DNA from: an uncultured Clostridia bacterium
GTDB lineage: Bacteria > Bacillota > Clostridia > Oscillospirales > Ruminococcaceae
Reading direction: 5' to 3'
Assembly (NCBI GenBank): GCA_947627465.1
Contig: CANQWD010000022.1
Coordinates: forward strand, 1 to 46,344
Length of the DNA stretch: 46,344 bases
The notes below the pieces were generated by a model. That model did no database searches and had not been told where the DNA came from. It saw nothing but the letters and a program-made list of their open reading frames with translations. Numbering within the stretch: the first letter of the stretch is position 1; the number at the start of each line of letters is the position of its first letter. Shown here piece by piece: positions 8,252 to 16,739 of this stretch. A program made the translations under genes and the position numbers.

Positions 8252-8279
8252 GCGCCCCGAGCAGTCGGGGCGCGTTTTT
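8252..8279 (+). terminator. Rho-independent terminator
   Basis: Arms GCGCCCCGA/TCGGGGCGC around GCAG, then G and a TTTTTT run. Third copy of this hairpin in the window and the one with the best T-tract. Confidence 0.9.
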
Positions 8280-8362
8280 TATAAATTTCCGTTTTTTGCC
8301 GGTAATAATTTTGCGCGGTTGATTTAAAATAAATTAAAACAAAAGAAAAGCGAGGTAAAAAT

Positions 8363-8818
8363 ATGTCACGAAAAACCACCGATTTTAAAGATGAACACAC
8401 GACCGAAATTTTGAATTGTGTTTACCGCAACGCGAAAATGGCGCAAAAATCGACCGAAGCGGTGCTTAGACGCTGTCAAAACAACGAGCTTTACGGCGAA
8501 CTTTGCCGTGAGCAGGACCGCTATAAAACCGTAGCTTCGCGGGCGCGTCGGGAGCTTGCGCGGCGCAGCGCGGCGGCTCACGAAGCAAACGCTTGCGTGC
8601 GGGCTATGGTGCAGTCGGGGATAGCTATGAAAACCGCCGCGCACAACGACACATCAAGTCTTGCGTCGCTGATGTACAAGGGCACCAACAACGGCATTAT
8701 AGATATGCAGCGCACGCTCAACCGAACAAAATGCGCTTCGGAAAATATCCGTCAATCCGCGGAAAATCTCTTAGCGCGCGAACAGCAGTTCTGTGACGAT
8801 TTAAAGAGGTATTTATGA
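8363..8818 (+). CDS. Small all-helical protein, possible ferritin-like four-helix bundle
   Basis: A 151-residue, soluble, strongly helical protein without a signal peptide or membrane segment. The pattern TEILNCVYRNAKMAQKSTE ... YGELCREQDRYKTVASRARREL ... LMYKGTNNGIIDMQRTLN ... LLAREQQFCDDLKRYL gives four amphipathic helices, like the ferritin-like bundles common as uncharacterised proteins in Clostridia. Paired E/H/E metal ligands are not clearly conserved, so I assign no activity. The ATG follows a GCGAGG-type ribosome binding site near 8350. It is a single gene between two terminators. I rely on general resemblance only for the fold. Confidence 0.75.
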   Translation: MSRKTTDFKDEHTTEILNCVYRNAKMAQKSTEAVLRRCQNNELYGELCREQDRYKTVASRARRELARRSAAAHEANACVRAMVQSGIAMKTAAHNDTSSLASLMYKGTNNGIIDMQRTLNRTKCASENIRQSAENLLAREQQFCDDLKRYL

Positions 8819-8845
8819 GCCGCCGAGAAGTTTTAACGGAAAAAA

Positions 8846-8903
8846 TCCCCTGCGACATAAAAGCGGGGCGCGGAAAATCCGCTCACCCGCCTGTCGCCGG
8901 GGA
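8846..8903 (-). terminator. Nested-stem terminator between convergent genes
   Basis: Three nested stems: outer TCCCCTGCGAC/GTCGCCGGGGA (one mismatch), middle GCGGG/CCCGC, inner GCGGA/TCCGC. On the minus strand the stem is followed by TTTTTT, so it best serves the gene ending at 8943; it may also stop plus-strand transcription. Confidence 0.75.
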
Positions 8904-8942
8904 CTTTAATTCAATGTTTATTTCTCGGTAAGCGAGGAAATT

Positions 8943-9752
8943 TTATTCAGCGTTTGGCTCATCGGGATTTACGATATTCCCGTCGAGAATGTTCTGCAAA
9001 ACTGTTTGCGCCTGTTCGCGGGTCTCGGCGTTTTTCTTAACGTTTCCCGAGCCGTTGTCAAGCTCCTGCCGAACAAGAAAAATAACGTTGTCGGGGCAAT
9101 TGCTCCAGCGGGCTTCCTTTGCGAAGCCCGTTTTGTTCAGGCGCACTCCCACGTCGTCTATCAGCATATCTTTATTGCATTTATCGGTCTGGTCGAGGAA
9201 GATCTCAGTAGGTTCGCTGTCCTTGCCCGTCCATTTTGTGTAACCGTCGTCGCTTATGATAAACTGCGCGTCCGCGCTTTGAAGTTCCGCGGTGAGCTTT
9301 TGCGCGTCCGCCTGATCTAACTGGGTTATGACCTCGTCCGAAGTGCGGTTGATGTAGACCACTTCCACATGAACCTTTCCGTTGCCGTCAAAATCGGGAC
9401 AATATCGCTCAAGCGCCCTCTCAAAACCGTCCGCGTGCAGACCCATCTCCGAATCCTTGACGTTCGCTATCGCCAAAACACGCAGATCGTATTTTTCTTT
9501 AGTCGCGGTCTGAACGATAAGCACCGTGAGCACCGCCGCGGCAAACACACCCAAAATGATAAACCACTTGTTGTGATACACATTGTTCTTGAACTTCTCC
9601 CAGCCGTGAAGCTCGCGTATCTCCATATAACCCGTCTCGGGAATAAGCTCGCTTTCTTCGATGAGCCCCTGCTTCATTTTCAGAAGCTCTATGCGCTCTT
9701 GACGGTCGCGCTCGGCGCGGTCCTCGGGAGTTTCGCGCTTGTTTTGCGCCAT
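8943..9752 (-). CDS. Single-pass membrane protein of unknown function
   Basis: A 269-residue protein. Residues 1-60 are highly charged (MAQNKRETPEDRAERDRQER), a membrane segment lies at about 63-83 (WFIILGVFAAAVLTVLIVQT), and residues 90-255 form an extracytoplasmic domain with alpha/beta character (YDLRVLAIANV, AQFIISDDGY, DNVIFLVRQEL) and an acidic end. I do not recognise the family; the outer domain has the look of a substrate-binding fold but no motif proves it. It starts 52 bp after lysS and precedes the terminator at 8846, so it is probably the last gene of the ftsEX-lysS block. Confidence 0.82.
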   Translation of the reverse strand: MAQNKRETPEDRAERDRQERIELLKMKQGLIEESELIPETGYMEIRELHGWEKFKNNVYHNKWFIILGVFAAAVLTVLIVQTATKEKYDLRVLAIANVKDSEMGLHADGFERALERYCPDFDGNGKVHVEVVYINRTSDEVITQLDQADAQKLTAELQSADAQFIISDDGYTKWTGKDSEPTEIFLDQTDKCNKDMLIDDVGVRLNKTGFAKEARWSNCPDNVIFLVRQELDNGSGNVKKNAETREQAQTVLQNILDGNIVNPDEPNAE

Positions 9753-9804
9753 TATATTATCTCCACCCTTTCGGTTTCCAGTGTGCGGCGTTTCCGTTCA
9801 GCGA

Positions 9805-11334
9805 TCAAAAATTCGGCCTCATGGTCGGGAACAGCAGAACGTCTCTGATACTCGGCTGATTTGTAAGCAGCATGACAAGTCTGTCCAAGCCGAAGCCGAG
9901 ACCGCCCGTCGGGGGAAGTCCGTATTCCAAAGCGGTGATGAAATCCTCGTCGACCTGCGCGTCGTTGCCGCCCTGCGCGCGTTTTGCCTTGACCTGCTTT
10001 ACAAAACGCTCTTTCTGGTCTATCGGGTCGTTAAGCTCGGAGAACGCGTTGCCGAATTCCGTGCCGTTTATGAAATACTCGAAGCGCTCCGTAAACGCGG
10101 GGAAATCGGGCTTTCTCTTTGCCAACGGCGAATTTTCAACGGGATAATCGTAAATTATAGTCGGCTGAATGAGCTTGTCCTCAACGAACGCTTCAAAAAA
10201 CGCTATCAAAACGTGTCCCTTTGTGGAGTTCGCGTCTACGCCGTCCTCAACGCCCTTTTCCTTAGCGGCAGCGCGGGCTTCCTCGTCGGTTTTCCAGTCG
10301 TTGTAGTCCACGCCCGCGTATTTTTTAACGGCGTCGATCATGGTAAGGCGCTCCCACGGCTTGCCGACAGCTATCTCTTTGTCGCCGTAAGGAACGGTGT
10401 CCGTGCCGCAGACGTTCAGAGTTACAGTGCGGTAAAGATCCTCTATCAAGTCCATCATTCCGAAATAATCGAGGTACGCCTGATACATCTCGATAGTGGT
10501 AAATTCGGGATTGTGGGTGGCGTCCATACCCTCGTTGCGGAAAATTCTGCCGACCTCATAAACCTTGTCGAACCCGCCGACTATCAAGCGCTTTAAATAA
10601 AGCTCCGTCTCGATACGCAGATACATATCGATGTCCAGCGCGTTGTGGTGCGTTTTGAACGGACGCGCCGCCGCGCCTATTTCAAGCGGCAGAAGCACGG
10701 GCGTATCTACCTCGATATAGCCGTGGCTGTCGAGAAACTTTCGTATCTCGCTTATAATGCGCGAACGCTTTACGAAAACGTCCTTGACTTCGGGGTTCGC
10801 GATAAGGTCTAGGTAGCGCTTTCTGTAACGCTCCTCCTTGTCCTTTAGTCCGTGCCACTTTTCGGGCAGCGGCAAAAGCGATTTTGAGAGCAGGGTAACG
10901 TCTTTTGCGTGAACGGAAATTTCACCCGTTTTCGTCTTGAAAACGTAGCCCGTAACGCCCACGATATCGCCCAGATCCCACTTTTTAAATTCCGCGAAAA
11001 CACCCTCGGGAACGCTGTCGATACGGATATAAACCTGCATTCTGTCGGAGCTGTCGCGAACGTCGAAAAAGCTTGCTTTTCCCATAATTCTGCGCGACAT
11101 AATACGTCCCGCGATAGTAACGTCTTGATTTTCAAGCTCGTCAAAGCGTTCGCGTATCTCGGAATTGTAAATGGAAACGGGGAATTTCGTTATGGTGTAC
11201 GGATCCTTGCCCGCCTCTTTCAAGCCCTCAAGCTTCTCTATTCGTACTCTGTGCTGTTCGTCGAGCTGAGCGCGAAGCTCTTCCTCGGAAAGCTCGACTT
11301 CCTCGGTATTTGAATTCTTGGTGTCGTTAGCCAT
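9805..11334 (-). CDS. lysS: Lysyl-tRNA synthetase, class II
   Basis: A 509-residue class II aminoacyl-tRNA synthetase that charges tRNA-Lys. An OB-fold anticodon-binding domain covers about residues 55-165 (VTIAGRIMSRRIMGKASFFD). The catalytic core follows: motif 1 with the proline in IEVDTPVL, motif 2 VYEVGRIFRNEGMDATHNPEFT (near 262), and motif 3 GGLGFGLDRLVMLLT (near 482). Length is normal. The N-terminus carries an acidic extension (SNTEEVELSEEELRAQ). The ATG at 11334 has an AAGGAG site. It follows greA with a 100-bp gap that contains a repeat, an arrangement greA-lysS common in Firmicutes. Confidence 0.98.
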   Translation of the reverse strand: MANDTKNSNTEEVELSEEELRAQLDEQHRVRIEKLEGLKEAGKDPYTITKFPVSIYNSEIRERFDELENQDVTIAGRIMSRRIMGKASFFDVRDSSDRMQVYIRIDSVPEGVFAEFKKWDLGDIVGVTGYVFKTKTGEISVHAKDVTLLSKSLLPLPEKWHGLKDKEERYRKRYLDLIANPEVKDVFVKRSRIISEIRKFLDSHGYIEVDTPVLLPLEIGAAARPFKTHHNALDIDMYLRIETELYLKRLIVGGFDKVYEVGRIFRNEGMDATHNPEFTTIEMYQAYLDYFGMMDLIEDLYRTVTLNVCGTDTVPYGDKEIAVGKPWERLTMIDAVKKYAGVDYNDWKTDEEARAAAKEKGVEDGVDANSTKGHVLIAFFEAFVEDKLIQPTIIYDYPVENSPLAKRKPDFPAFTERFEYFINGTEFGNAFSELNDPIDQKERFVKQVKAKRAQGGNDAQVDEDFITALEYGLPPTGGLGFGLDRLVMLLTNQPSIRDVLLFPTMRPNF

Positions 11335-11370
11335 ATTATCTCCTTATAAAACAATTTCCAATGTAAGAAG

Positions 11371-11433
11371 AACAATTGAAAAATTCGGAGCGCACTTTAA
11401 TTGTCCATTATCAATTGTCAATTATACATTATC
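11371..11433. repeat. Copy of the AATTGACAATTGT repeat family in the greA-lysS gap
   Basis: Words such as TCAATTGTCAATTATACATT and the short central GGAGCGCAC match the other copies. It lies within an apparent operon, so it is probably transcribed into the greA-lysS message. Confidence 0.65.
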
Positions 11434-11434
11434 G

Positions 11435-11917
11435 TCAGTCGTCTTTTCTTATCTCGAGTATCTTCATTTTTACAGCGCCGGACGGGGTCTCGATCTCGAC
11501 CTCCTCGCCGACCTCGTGGTTCATGATAGCTTTGCCTATGGGCGATTCGTCGGACATTTTGCCGCTGTCGATATCGGCTTCCTTGGTGCCGACCATTTTA
11601 AACTCCATTTCCTCGTCCATGTCCATATCGAGGATCTTCACCGTGGTGCCTATGCCCACCTTTTCCGTGGAAATATCGTCGTCGTCTATTATTTGCGCGT
11701 GCGCCAGCGTTTGCTCTATTTCCGCTATGCGCGACTCTATCATGCCCTGTTCGTTTTTCGCCTCGTCGTATTCCGAGTTCTCGGACAAGTCGCCGAAAGA
11801 CAGCGCTACCTTTATTTTTTCCGCGACCTCGCGGCGGCGCACGCTGCGAAGCTCCTCAAGCTCCTCCTTAAGCTGCTGCTCGCCTTTTCTTGTAAGGACT
11901 GTTATGGGTTTGTTCAT
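11435..11917 (-). CDS. greA: Transcription elongation factor GreA
   Basis: A 160-residue Gre factor that rescues backtracked RNA polymerase by stimulating transcript cleavage. The N-terminal antiparallel coiled coil (residues 1-75) starts MNKPITVLTRKGEQQLKEEL and carries the acidic tip ENSEYDEAKNEQ, including the two acidic residues that act at the polymerase active site. The C-terminal FKBP-like domain (80-155) includes GxxVKI and SPIGKAIMNHEVGEEV. Length matches E. coli GreA (158). The ATG at 11917 follows AGGAGG. Confidence 0.98.
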   Translation of the reverse strand: MNKPITVLTRKGEQQLKEELEELRSVRRREVAEKIKVALSFGDLSENSEYDEAKNEQGMIESRIAEIEQTLAHAQIIDDDDISTEKVGIGTTVKILDMDMDEEMEFKMVGTKEADIDSGKMSDESPIGKAIMNHEVGEEVEIETPSGAVKMKILEIRKDD

Positions 11918-11980
11918 AGTTGTTCCTCCTGAAAATCTTTTGATTTATTTTGTAGAGCGGTACGATTTTCCGCCGCTTTA

Positions 11981-13396
11981 TTATTGGCTTTCGCTCTCCG
12001 ATTCCGTGCCGCCGGATTCACCGGATTCACCGGCTGAGCTGCTTACATTGCTGCTCGTTTCGCTGCTTGTTTCGCTGCCGGTATTGCTGCTTGTATTGCT
12101 GCTTGTACTTCCGCTTGTATTGCTGCTTGTACTTCCGCTTGTATTACTGCTTGTACTGCTTGTTTCGCTGCGTGTATCACTGCTCGTATCGTTGTTCGCA
12201 TTGCCGTTCGTTTTCGTTGTGAGTATCTCCACCGCCTTTTGAAGCTGAGTGTCCGCGTCCTGCGTCATAACCTCAAAAATGGTATTTATGGGAAGATCTA
12301 TCGCGTAATCGGGCTTTAAGCCGACGCCGTCAAACCTCTCGGACTTCGACGGTATGATATTAGCGGTGGTGAGCACCAGCGCACTGCCGTCCGAAAACTC
12401 ATAGGTGCTTTGAAGCACGGCTCTGCCCGCCGTCTGAACTCCGACAAGAAGCGCGCCTTGTTCGTCGCGCAATGTCACCGCGAAGATCTCCGCGGCGGAG
12501 GACGTGTTCGCGTCCATTAAAACTACGGCGGGTAATGTAAGGCTCTCCTCGGAATCGGTCTCGATAAGCGTTTTGCGAACTCCGTTCGTATATTCCGCCG
12601 TAGCCGCGGCCGCCGCCGGGATAAGCCTGTTCACCATAGGCTTTACCGCCGACACAAGACCGCCCTCGGTATGCCGAACGTCGAAGATAAACGCTTTCGC
12701 GCCGCTTGCGTTCAGCGAATTATATGCTGTTGAGAACTGCTCGGGAGTTTTTGCGTTAAACGATGTTATTTTGATATATCCTATTTTGTCGCCGAGCATT
12801 TTATTCGTAACGCTTTCAACGTCTATGGACTGCCGCACGAGCGTCACAGAGCGTTCCTCGCCGTTGCTTACGAGCCTCATCGAAAGCTTTGTGCCGACCT
12901 CTCCCGAAACGCGCTTTATCGCCTGTTCCGCTGTCATCGAAAGCAGGCTCTTGCTGTCGATCTCGGTTATCATATCGCCGACTTTTACGCCGTTTGTATC
13001 CGCGGAACTGTTCTTATATATCTTTGTTATTTTAAGGTAGCCGCTGTTGTCTTTTTCCGCCTCGAAGCCCGCGCCGTTTATAACGCCGCTGTTCGTCTGC
13101 TGATAGTCGTGATAAACGTCGGCGGTCATATAGGCGGCGTATTCGTCGCCTATGCCGTTGACATAGCCGTTTACTATCGCGTTTTCAAGAGCCTCGTTGT
13201 CTATCTCGCCGATGTAGTTCGTGCGGACGGTCGCGTCCATTTCTTTAAGCTTCTGATAAACGCCCTCATATTTTTCAGAGTTCGCGATCTTTGAGTTGTA
13301 GCTGTTCAGCGACACCGTCCATGTCAATATAAACGTGATGGCGCAGCCTATAAGCACCAAGCTCAGCGCAAGCCCCAGTGATATTCTTTTGTTCAC
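11981..13396 (-). CDS. S41 (CtpA-like) peptidase with altered catalytic dyad
   Basis: A 471-residue carboxy-terminal-processing-peptidase relative with an N-terminal membrane anchor (about 8-30), a PDZ domain (about 95-180, with NGVKVGDMITEID) and an S41 core (about 190-385). The nucleophile aligns with Ser300 in TSSAAEIF, but the lysine normally 25 residues later (GKG) is Arg325 (QTAGRAVLQ; codon AGA, plus 12422-12424). It may therefore be inactive or altered. Residues 400-471 are a Ser/Thr/Asn tail with repeated SGSTSSNT units. The start is GTG at 13396, with AAAGGA upstream. It lies 57 bp after ftsX, so it probably acts with FtsEX in envelope work, perhaps as a scaffold. Confidence 0.9.
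   Translation of the reverse strand: MNKRISLGLALSLVLIGCAITFILTWTVSLNSYNSKIANSEKYEGVYQKLKEMDATVRTNYIGEIDNEALENAIVNGYVNGIGDEYAAYMTADVYHDYQQTNSGVINGAGFEAEKDNSGYLKITKIYKNSSADTNGVKVGDMITEIDSKSLLSMTAEQAIKRVSGEVGTKLSMRLVSNGEERSVTLVRQSIDVESVTNKMLGDKIGYIKITSFNAKTPEQFSTAYNSLNASGAKAFIFDVRHTEGGLVSAVKPMVNRLIPAAAAATAEYTNGVRKTLIETDSEESLTLPAVVLMDANTSSAAEIFAVTLRDEQGALLVGVQTAGRAVLQSTYEFSDGSALVLTTANIIPSKSERFDGVGLKPDYAIDLPINTIFEVMTQDADTQLQKAVEILTTKTNGNANNDTSSDTRSETSSTSSNTSGSTSSNTSGSTSSNTSSNTGSETSSETSSNVSSSAGESGESGGTESESESQ
12090..12161 (-). repeat. 24-bp tandem repeat in the S41 peptidase tail
   Basis: Two exact 24-bp units (12090-12113, 12114-12137) and a third, diverged unit encode SGSTSSNT on the minus strand. 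The unit length is a multiple of three, so slippage would change tail length without breaking the frame. Confidence 0.85.
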
Positions 13397-13453
13397 TCAA
13401 TTTTCCTTTCCGAATTTGTTTCTCACATTTTCCTCCGCAGCGGCGGGGATATT

Positions 13454-14380
13454 TTATACTTTAAGATATCTGTTCATACTGATAGTCGTACCTGCCGCTC
13501 CAAGCAGCGCTCCAACGGCGCAGTTTGCAAACATCAGCGGAAAACGGATCTCCTCAAGCGGAATAAGGTTGAAAAATCCGAACATCTGCCAAAGCGTTAT
13601 GCTGTCCGTAAACAGCGACAGCACGGAATTGTAGACAAAGCAGCTCAAGCCCCACGAGGCAAGCCCCGCCAAAATTCCCACAAAGCAGCCCTCAACAAAG
13701 AACGGCAGCTTTATAAAGCCGTTGGTAGCGCCCACGTATTTCATAATGGATATCTCGTTTCGGCGCGCGAAAACGCTTGTTCTTATCGTGTTGGAGATCA
13801 CCACGATGCTGACTATTACAAGAACGGCGAGAATTGCTATTACTATTACCGAAAACGTTTTTCTGATGTTTACAAGCGCGTCGGCGAAATCATAAGGCGC
13901 GTTAACCTGTTCTACGCCCTCAATTCCCCTTATCGCCGAAACGGTTTGACGAATAGCCTTAACATCGGTAACTCTGGCGGTGAAAGTCTCGGGCATCGGG
14001 TTGCCGCCCGGCACCATGCTGATAAGATCCGCCGACGGTCCCGACATCGAATTTGCCCACTTCTTCGCCGCTTCTTCCTTGGAAACGTACTGCACGTCGG
14101 TAAGGTTTGAGTTGCCTTCCAGCGCGTCGCGGATATGCTCCACCTTTTTGGTGTGCTGATCCTCGGTTTCCCCGTCGACGTCCTCAACGAAAACCGCGAC
14201 TTGGTTCGTGTCCTCAATATTGTTCATAATGATGTTGGCGTTCAATATAAACAGAACGGTTATGCTCACCTGCAAAAGGCTTACAAGCAGTATGGAAAAG
14301 CTCGCGAACGACATCACGAAATTCTTCCACACGGACGTAACGCCCTTTTTTACAAGATAGGAAACGTTATTACCCCTCAT
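13454..14380 (-). CDS. ftsX: Cell-division protein FtsX
   Basis: A 308-residue FtsX-type permease-like protein that relays FtsE ATPase cycles to extracytoplasmic peptidoglycan hydrolases. Topology fits: cytosolic N-terminus with VKKGVTSVWKNF, TM1 at about 22-44, an outer domain of about 130 residues, then three further membrane segments (about 175-195, 225-250, 275-300). It ends close to the FtsX pattern (GxxGTTISMNRYL). The ATG at 14380 overlaps the end of ftsE by 11 bp. No PcsB/EnvC-like coiled-coil hydrolase or activator follows; the next gene is the degenerate S41 peptidase. Confidence 0.96.
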   Translation of the reverse strand: MRGNNVSYLVKKGVTSVWKNFVMSFASFSILLVSLLQVSITVLFILNANIIMNNIEDTNQVAVFVEDVDGETEDQHTKKVEHIRDALEGNSNLTDVQYVSKEEAAKKWANSMSGPSADLISMVPGGNPMPETFTARVTDVKAIRQTVSAIRGIEGVEQVNAPYDFADALVNIRKTFSVIVIAILAVLVIVSIVVISNTIRTSVFARRNEISIMKYVGATNGFIKLPFFVEGCFVGILAGLASWGLSCFVYNSVLSLFTDSITLWQMFGFFNLIPLEEIRFPLMFANCAVGALLGAAGTTISMNRYLKV

Positions 14381-15059
14381 AGTAGTCGCTGCCCCCTATC
14401 ATTTCGTCAAAGGTTATCGAGCCTTTGTCGATATTTATAATGCGTCCGCCGAAATAGCGCACAAGATTGTGTTCGTGCGTTATCATAACGACCGTCGTGC
14501 CGCAGCGGTTTATTTCCTTTAAAAGCCCCACCAATTCATAAGAACGTTTGGGGTCGAGGTTTCCCGTCGGCTCGTCGACTATCAGAAGTCCCGGGTCGTT
14601 GGCTAAAGCGCGGGCTATCGCGACACGCTGCTGCTCGCCGCCCGAAAGGTCGCGCACCTTGTGTTTCGCTTTTGGACCGAGATCCACCAAATTCAGCACG
14701 TACGGAACTCTTTGCCGTATCGTTTTGCTTGAGCTGTCCGCTACGCGCAGCGCGAACGCCACGTTTTCATATACCGTGTAGTCCTGTATCAAACGAAATT
14801 CCTGAAACACCACTCCTATAGATCGGCGGAACATCGCGATCTTATTTCCTTTAAGCGTGCCGAGATTTCTGCCGTTTACGAAAACTCTCCCCGAGCTTGG
14901 CGTAAGCTCCCTCATCATCAGCTTCATCAGCGTGGACTTTCCCGCGCCGCTTTCCCCCACTATAAACACAAATTCCCCATCGTTTATGTGAAGGTTTACA
15001 TCAACTAAAGCGTCAACGCCGCTTGAGTAGTGGACGTTGACGTTTTTCATATCAACCAT
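14370..15059 (-). CDS. ftsE: Cell-division ATP-binding protein FtsE
   Basis: A 229-residue ABC ATPase. Walker A is GESGAGKS (near residue 35), the Q-loop is VFQEFRLI, the signature is LSGGEQQR (near 140), Walker B is [12 protein letters not shown] (near 160) and the switch histidine is in MITHEH. The first residues ([18 protein letters not shown]) are typical of FtsE. The ATG at 15059 follows GGGGGG. It is the first gene of the ftsE-ftsX-S41 block and overlaps ftsX. Confidence 0.97.
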   Translation of the reverse strand: MVDMKNVNVHYSSGVDALVDVNLHINDGEFVFIVGESGAGKSTLMKLMMRELTPSSGRVFVNGRNLGTLKGNKIAMFRRSIGVVFQEFRLIQDYTVYENVAFALRVADSSSKTIRQRVPYVLNLVDLGPKAKHKVRDLSGGEQQRVAIARALANDPGLLIVDEPTGNLDPKRSYELVGLLKEINRCGTTVVMITHEHNLVRYFGGRIINIDKGSITFDEMIGGSDYYEG

Positions 15060-15149
15060 ATAATCCCCCCGATTAGAACTCCTTGACGATTTCCTGCTTT
15101 AAACGAGAAAATCACCATAAAATTCTATGTCTCTCATAAACTCATAAGA

Positions 15150-15188
15150 CAGACCTCGGAACACAGCACATCGCCGCTCCGGGGTCTG
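15150..15188. other. Hairpin between the CdaR-like gene and ftsE
   Basis: Arms CAGACCTCGGA and TCCGGGGTCTG pair over 11 bp with one G-U. On the plus strand a TTTTTTT run follows about 14 bp later; on the minus strand, where both neighbours are read, there is no T-tract. Its role is unclear. Confidence 0.4.
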
Positions 15189-15205
15189 CCGATAATATTT
15201 TTTTA

Positions 15206-16291
15206 TCAGAATTTCGTCGGATTTGTGGCGAGATACTTCTTTACCATAAGCGCGATCTTGAAGATTATCGCGTGGTCGAATTCGCGCAGATCCAGTCCCG
15301 TCAGTTTCTTTATCTTGTCAAGACGGTAAACGAGCGTGTTTCTGTGAACGAACAGCTTTCTCGAAGTTTCCGAAACGTTCAGGCTGTTCTCAAAGAATTT
15401 CTGAATGGTGAACAAGGTCTCGTGGTCGAGACTTTCTATGGAATTCTTCTTGAAAACTTCCTTGAGGAATGTTTCGCAGAGCGTCGTAGGCAGGTGGTAG
15501 ATAAGTCTTGCGATACCGAGGTTGTCGTAGGACACTATGGTCTTGTCCGTATCAAACACCTTTCCGACCTCGAGAGCCGTCTGCGCTTCCTTGAAAGAAC
15601 GCGCCAGCTCTTTAACGCCCAGCACCGGCGTTCCTATTCCGACGTTCACCTTGGTGAAGAACTCGCCCGAAAGCGTATCGGAAATGCTTCTCGCGAGCTT
15701 TTCCAGATCCTTTACGTCGGTGTTGTTCTTTACTTCCTTTACGAGCACAATGTCATTTTCGGTTATATTGAAAACAAAGTCCTTGTTCTTATCGGGAAAG
15801 AGGTTTTGTATAACGTCGTATGCCGAAACGTCGTTCGCGGAGATAACGCTTATCAGGAATACCACGCGGCTGATGTCGCCGTTGAAGTGAAGCTCCCGCG
15901 CTTTCAGGCTGATGTCGCCCGGCAGTACGTTATCGAGAATAATGTTCTTCACAAAATTATTGCGGTCGTATTTCTCGTCGTAGTACTGTTTAATTCCCGA
16001 AAGCGATATGGCGATAATGCCCGCGTATTTGCTCGCCGCCTCGTCGGTGCCCTCGACGAATACCGCGTAATCGGGCTTTATGTGAACTCCGAACGGCTTA
16101 TAGGTATATCCGTCGCGGATAAACGACTCGTGCGAATCGCCAAGCTCTGTCGAAAAAAAGTCGTTTCCTCCGCCAACTCTGGTAAGATCGCTGCACGCGA
16201 CTATCGTGCCGTTCTCATCAATAACGCCGATAACTCTGTTTACGGTATCTTTCATCTGATGAACGATTCCCTGGAATAGTCTGTTTGACAT
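15206..16291 (-). CDS. CdaR/PucR-family transcriptional regulator
   Basis: A 361-residue regulator with a CdaR-type layout. The N-terminal sugar-diacid-recognition-like domain is at about residues 1-130 (VNRVIGVIDENGTIVACSD; YAGIIAISLSGI). A central GGDEF-like linker domain lies at about 140-280, and a C-terminal PucR helix-turn-helix at about 300-355 (NVSETSRKLFVHRNTLVYRLDKIKKLTG). These proteins usually activate carbohydrate-acid or purine catabolic genes, but none lies nearby, so its target is unknown. It has its own promoter (16529-16557) and a leader of about 230 nt. The following ftsE gene is 147 bp downstream. Confidence 0.93.
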   Translation of the reverse strand: MSNRLFQGIVHQMKDTVNRVIGVIDENGTIVACSDLTRVGGGNDFFSTELGDSHESFIRDGYTYKPFGVHIKPDYAVFVEGTDEAASKYAGIIAISLSGIKQYYDEKYDRNNFVKNIILDNVLPGDISLKARELHFNGDISRVVFLISVISANDVSAYDVIQNLFPDKNKDFVFNITENDIVLVKEVKNNTDVKDLEKLARSISDTLSGEFFTKVNVGIGTPVLGVKELARSFKEAQTALEVGKVFDTDKTIVSYDNLGIARLIYHLPTTLCETFLKEVFKKNSIESLDHETLFTIQKFFENSLNVSETSRKLFVHRNTLVYRLDKIKKLTGLDLREFDHAIIFKIALMVKKYLATNPTKF

Positions 16292-16528
16292 TTTTACTAC
16301 CTCTTTCTGCGCTTTACGCGATTTGCGTTTCTTCGTGCCTCTGCACTCAAGCGCTGCCGCAATGCGGATGCTCTTCTCTTTTGCCCGATAGCGATAGCCA
16401 AGCGATAGCCGGGCGAAAGGAATTTCCGACGGTGCGCTTTAAATGTGTATAGATTTTTGATTTTAAATTCTGTGTTTCTGTGTTGTCAAAATGCACAGTC
16501 TCAACCTCAAAAATTTGTGCCTATCTCT

Positions 16529-16557
16529 ATTGTACTAAAAAATAACCAAAAAATCAA
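16529..16557 (-). promoter_or_regulatory. Promoter of the CdaR-like gene
   Basis: On the minus strand TTGATT (16552-16557), 17-bp spacer, TACAAT (16529-16534). The leader (16292-16528) carries three GATAGC words at 16386-16409 within a GCCCG/CGGGC pair, and a second TTGACA near 16485; no coding capacity is evident there. Confidence 0.6.
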
Positions 16558-16627
16558 CCCCTTTTTATGAAAAATGTAAAAATTTCTTCTTTTTTTCACC
16601 AATATTTAAAAATTTTTTATTCAATGC

Positions 16628-16656
16628 TTGAAATTTTTACCGGAATGTAATATAAT
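16628..16656 (+). promoter_or_regulatory. Promoter of metG
   Basis: TTGAAA (16628-16633), 17-bp spacer, TATAAT (16651-16656). The leader of about 120 nt contains the hairpin at 16698-16739. Confidence 0.7.
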
Positions 16657-16697
16657 ATAATTAAATAAGTATGCTCCGAAGTGCGCCTTTGCCGATT

Positions 16698-16739
16698 TTA
16701 GAGTTTGTTCGCATTAGCGGTAATGTGAACAAACTCTAA
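16698..16739 (+). promoter_or_regulatory. Strong hairpin in the metG leader
   Basis: Nineteen-base arms, with AGAGTTTGTTCGCATTA on the left, pair with a single G-U around a GCGG loop. No T-run follows, so it is not a simple terminator. It ends 46 bases before the metG start. It shows no T-box or SAM-riboswitch signature that I can see. Confidence 0.6.
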
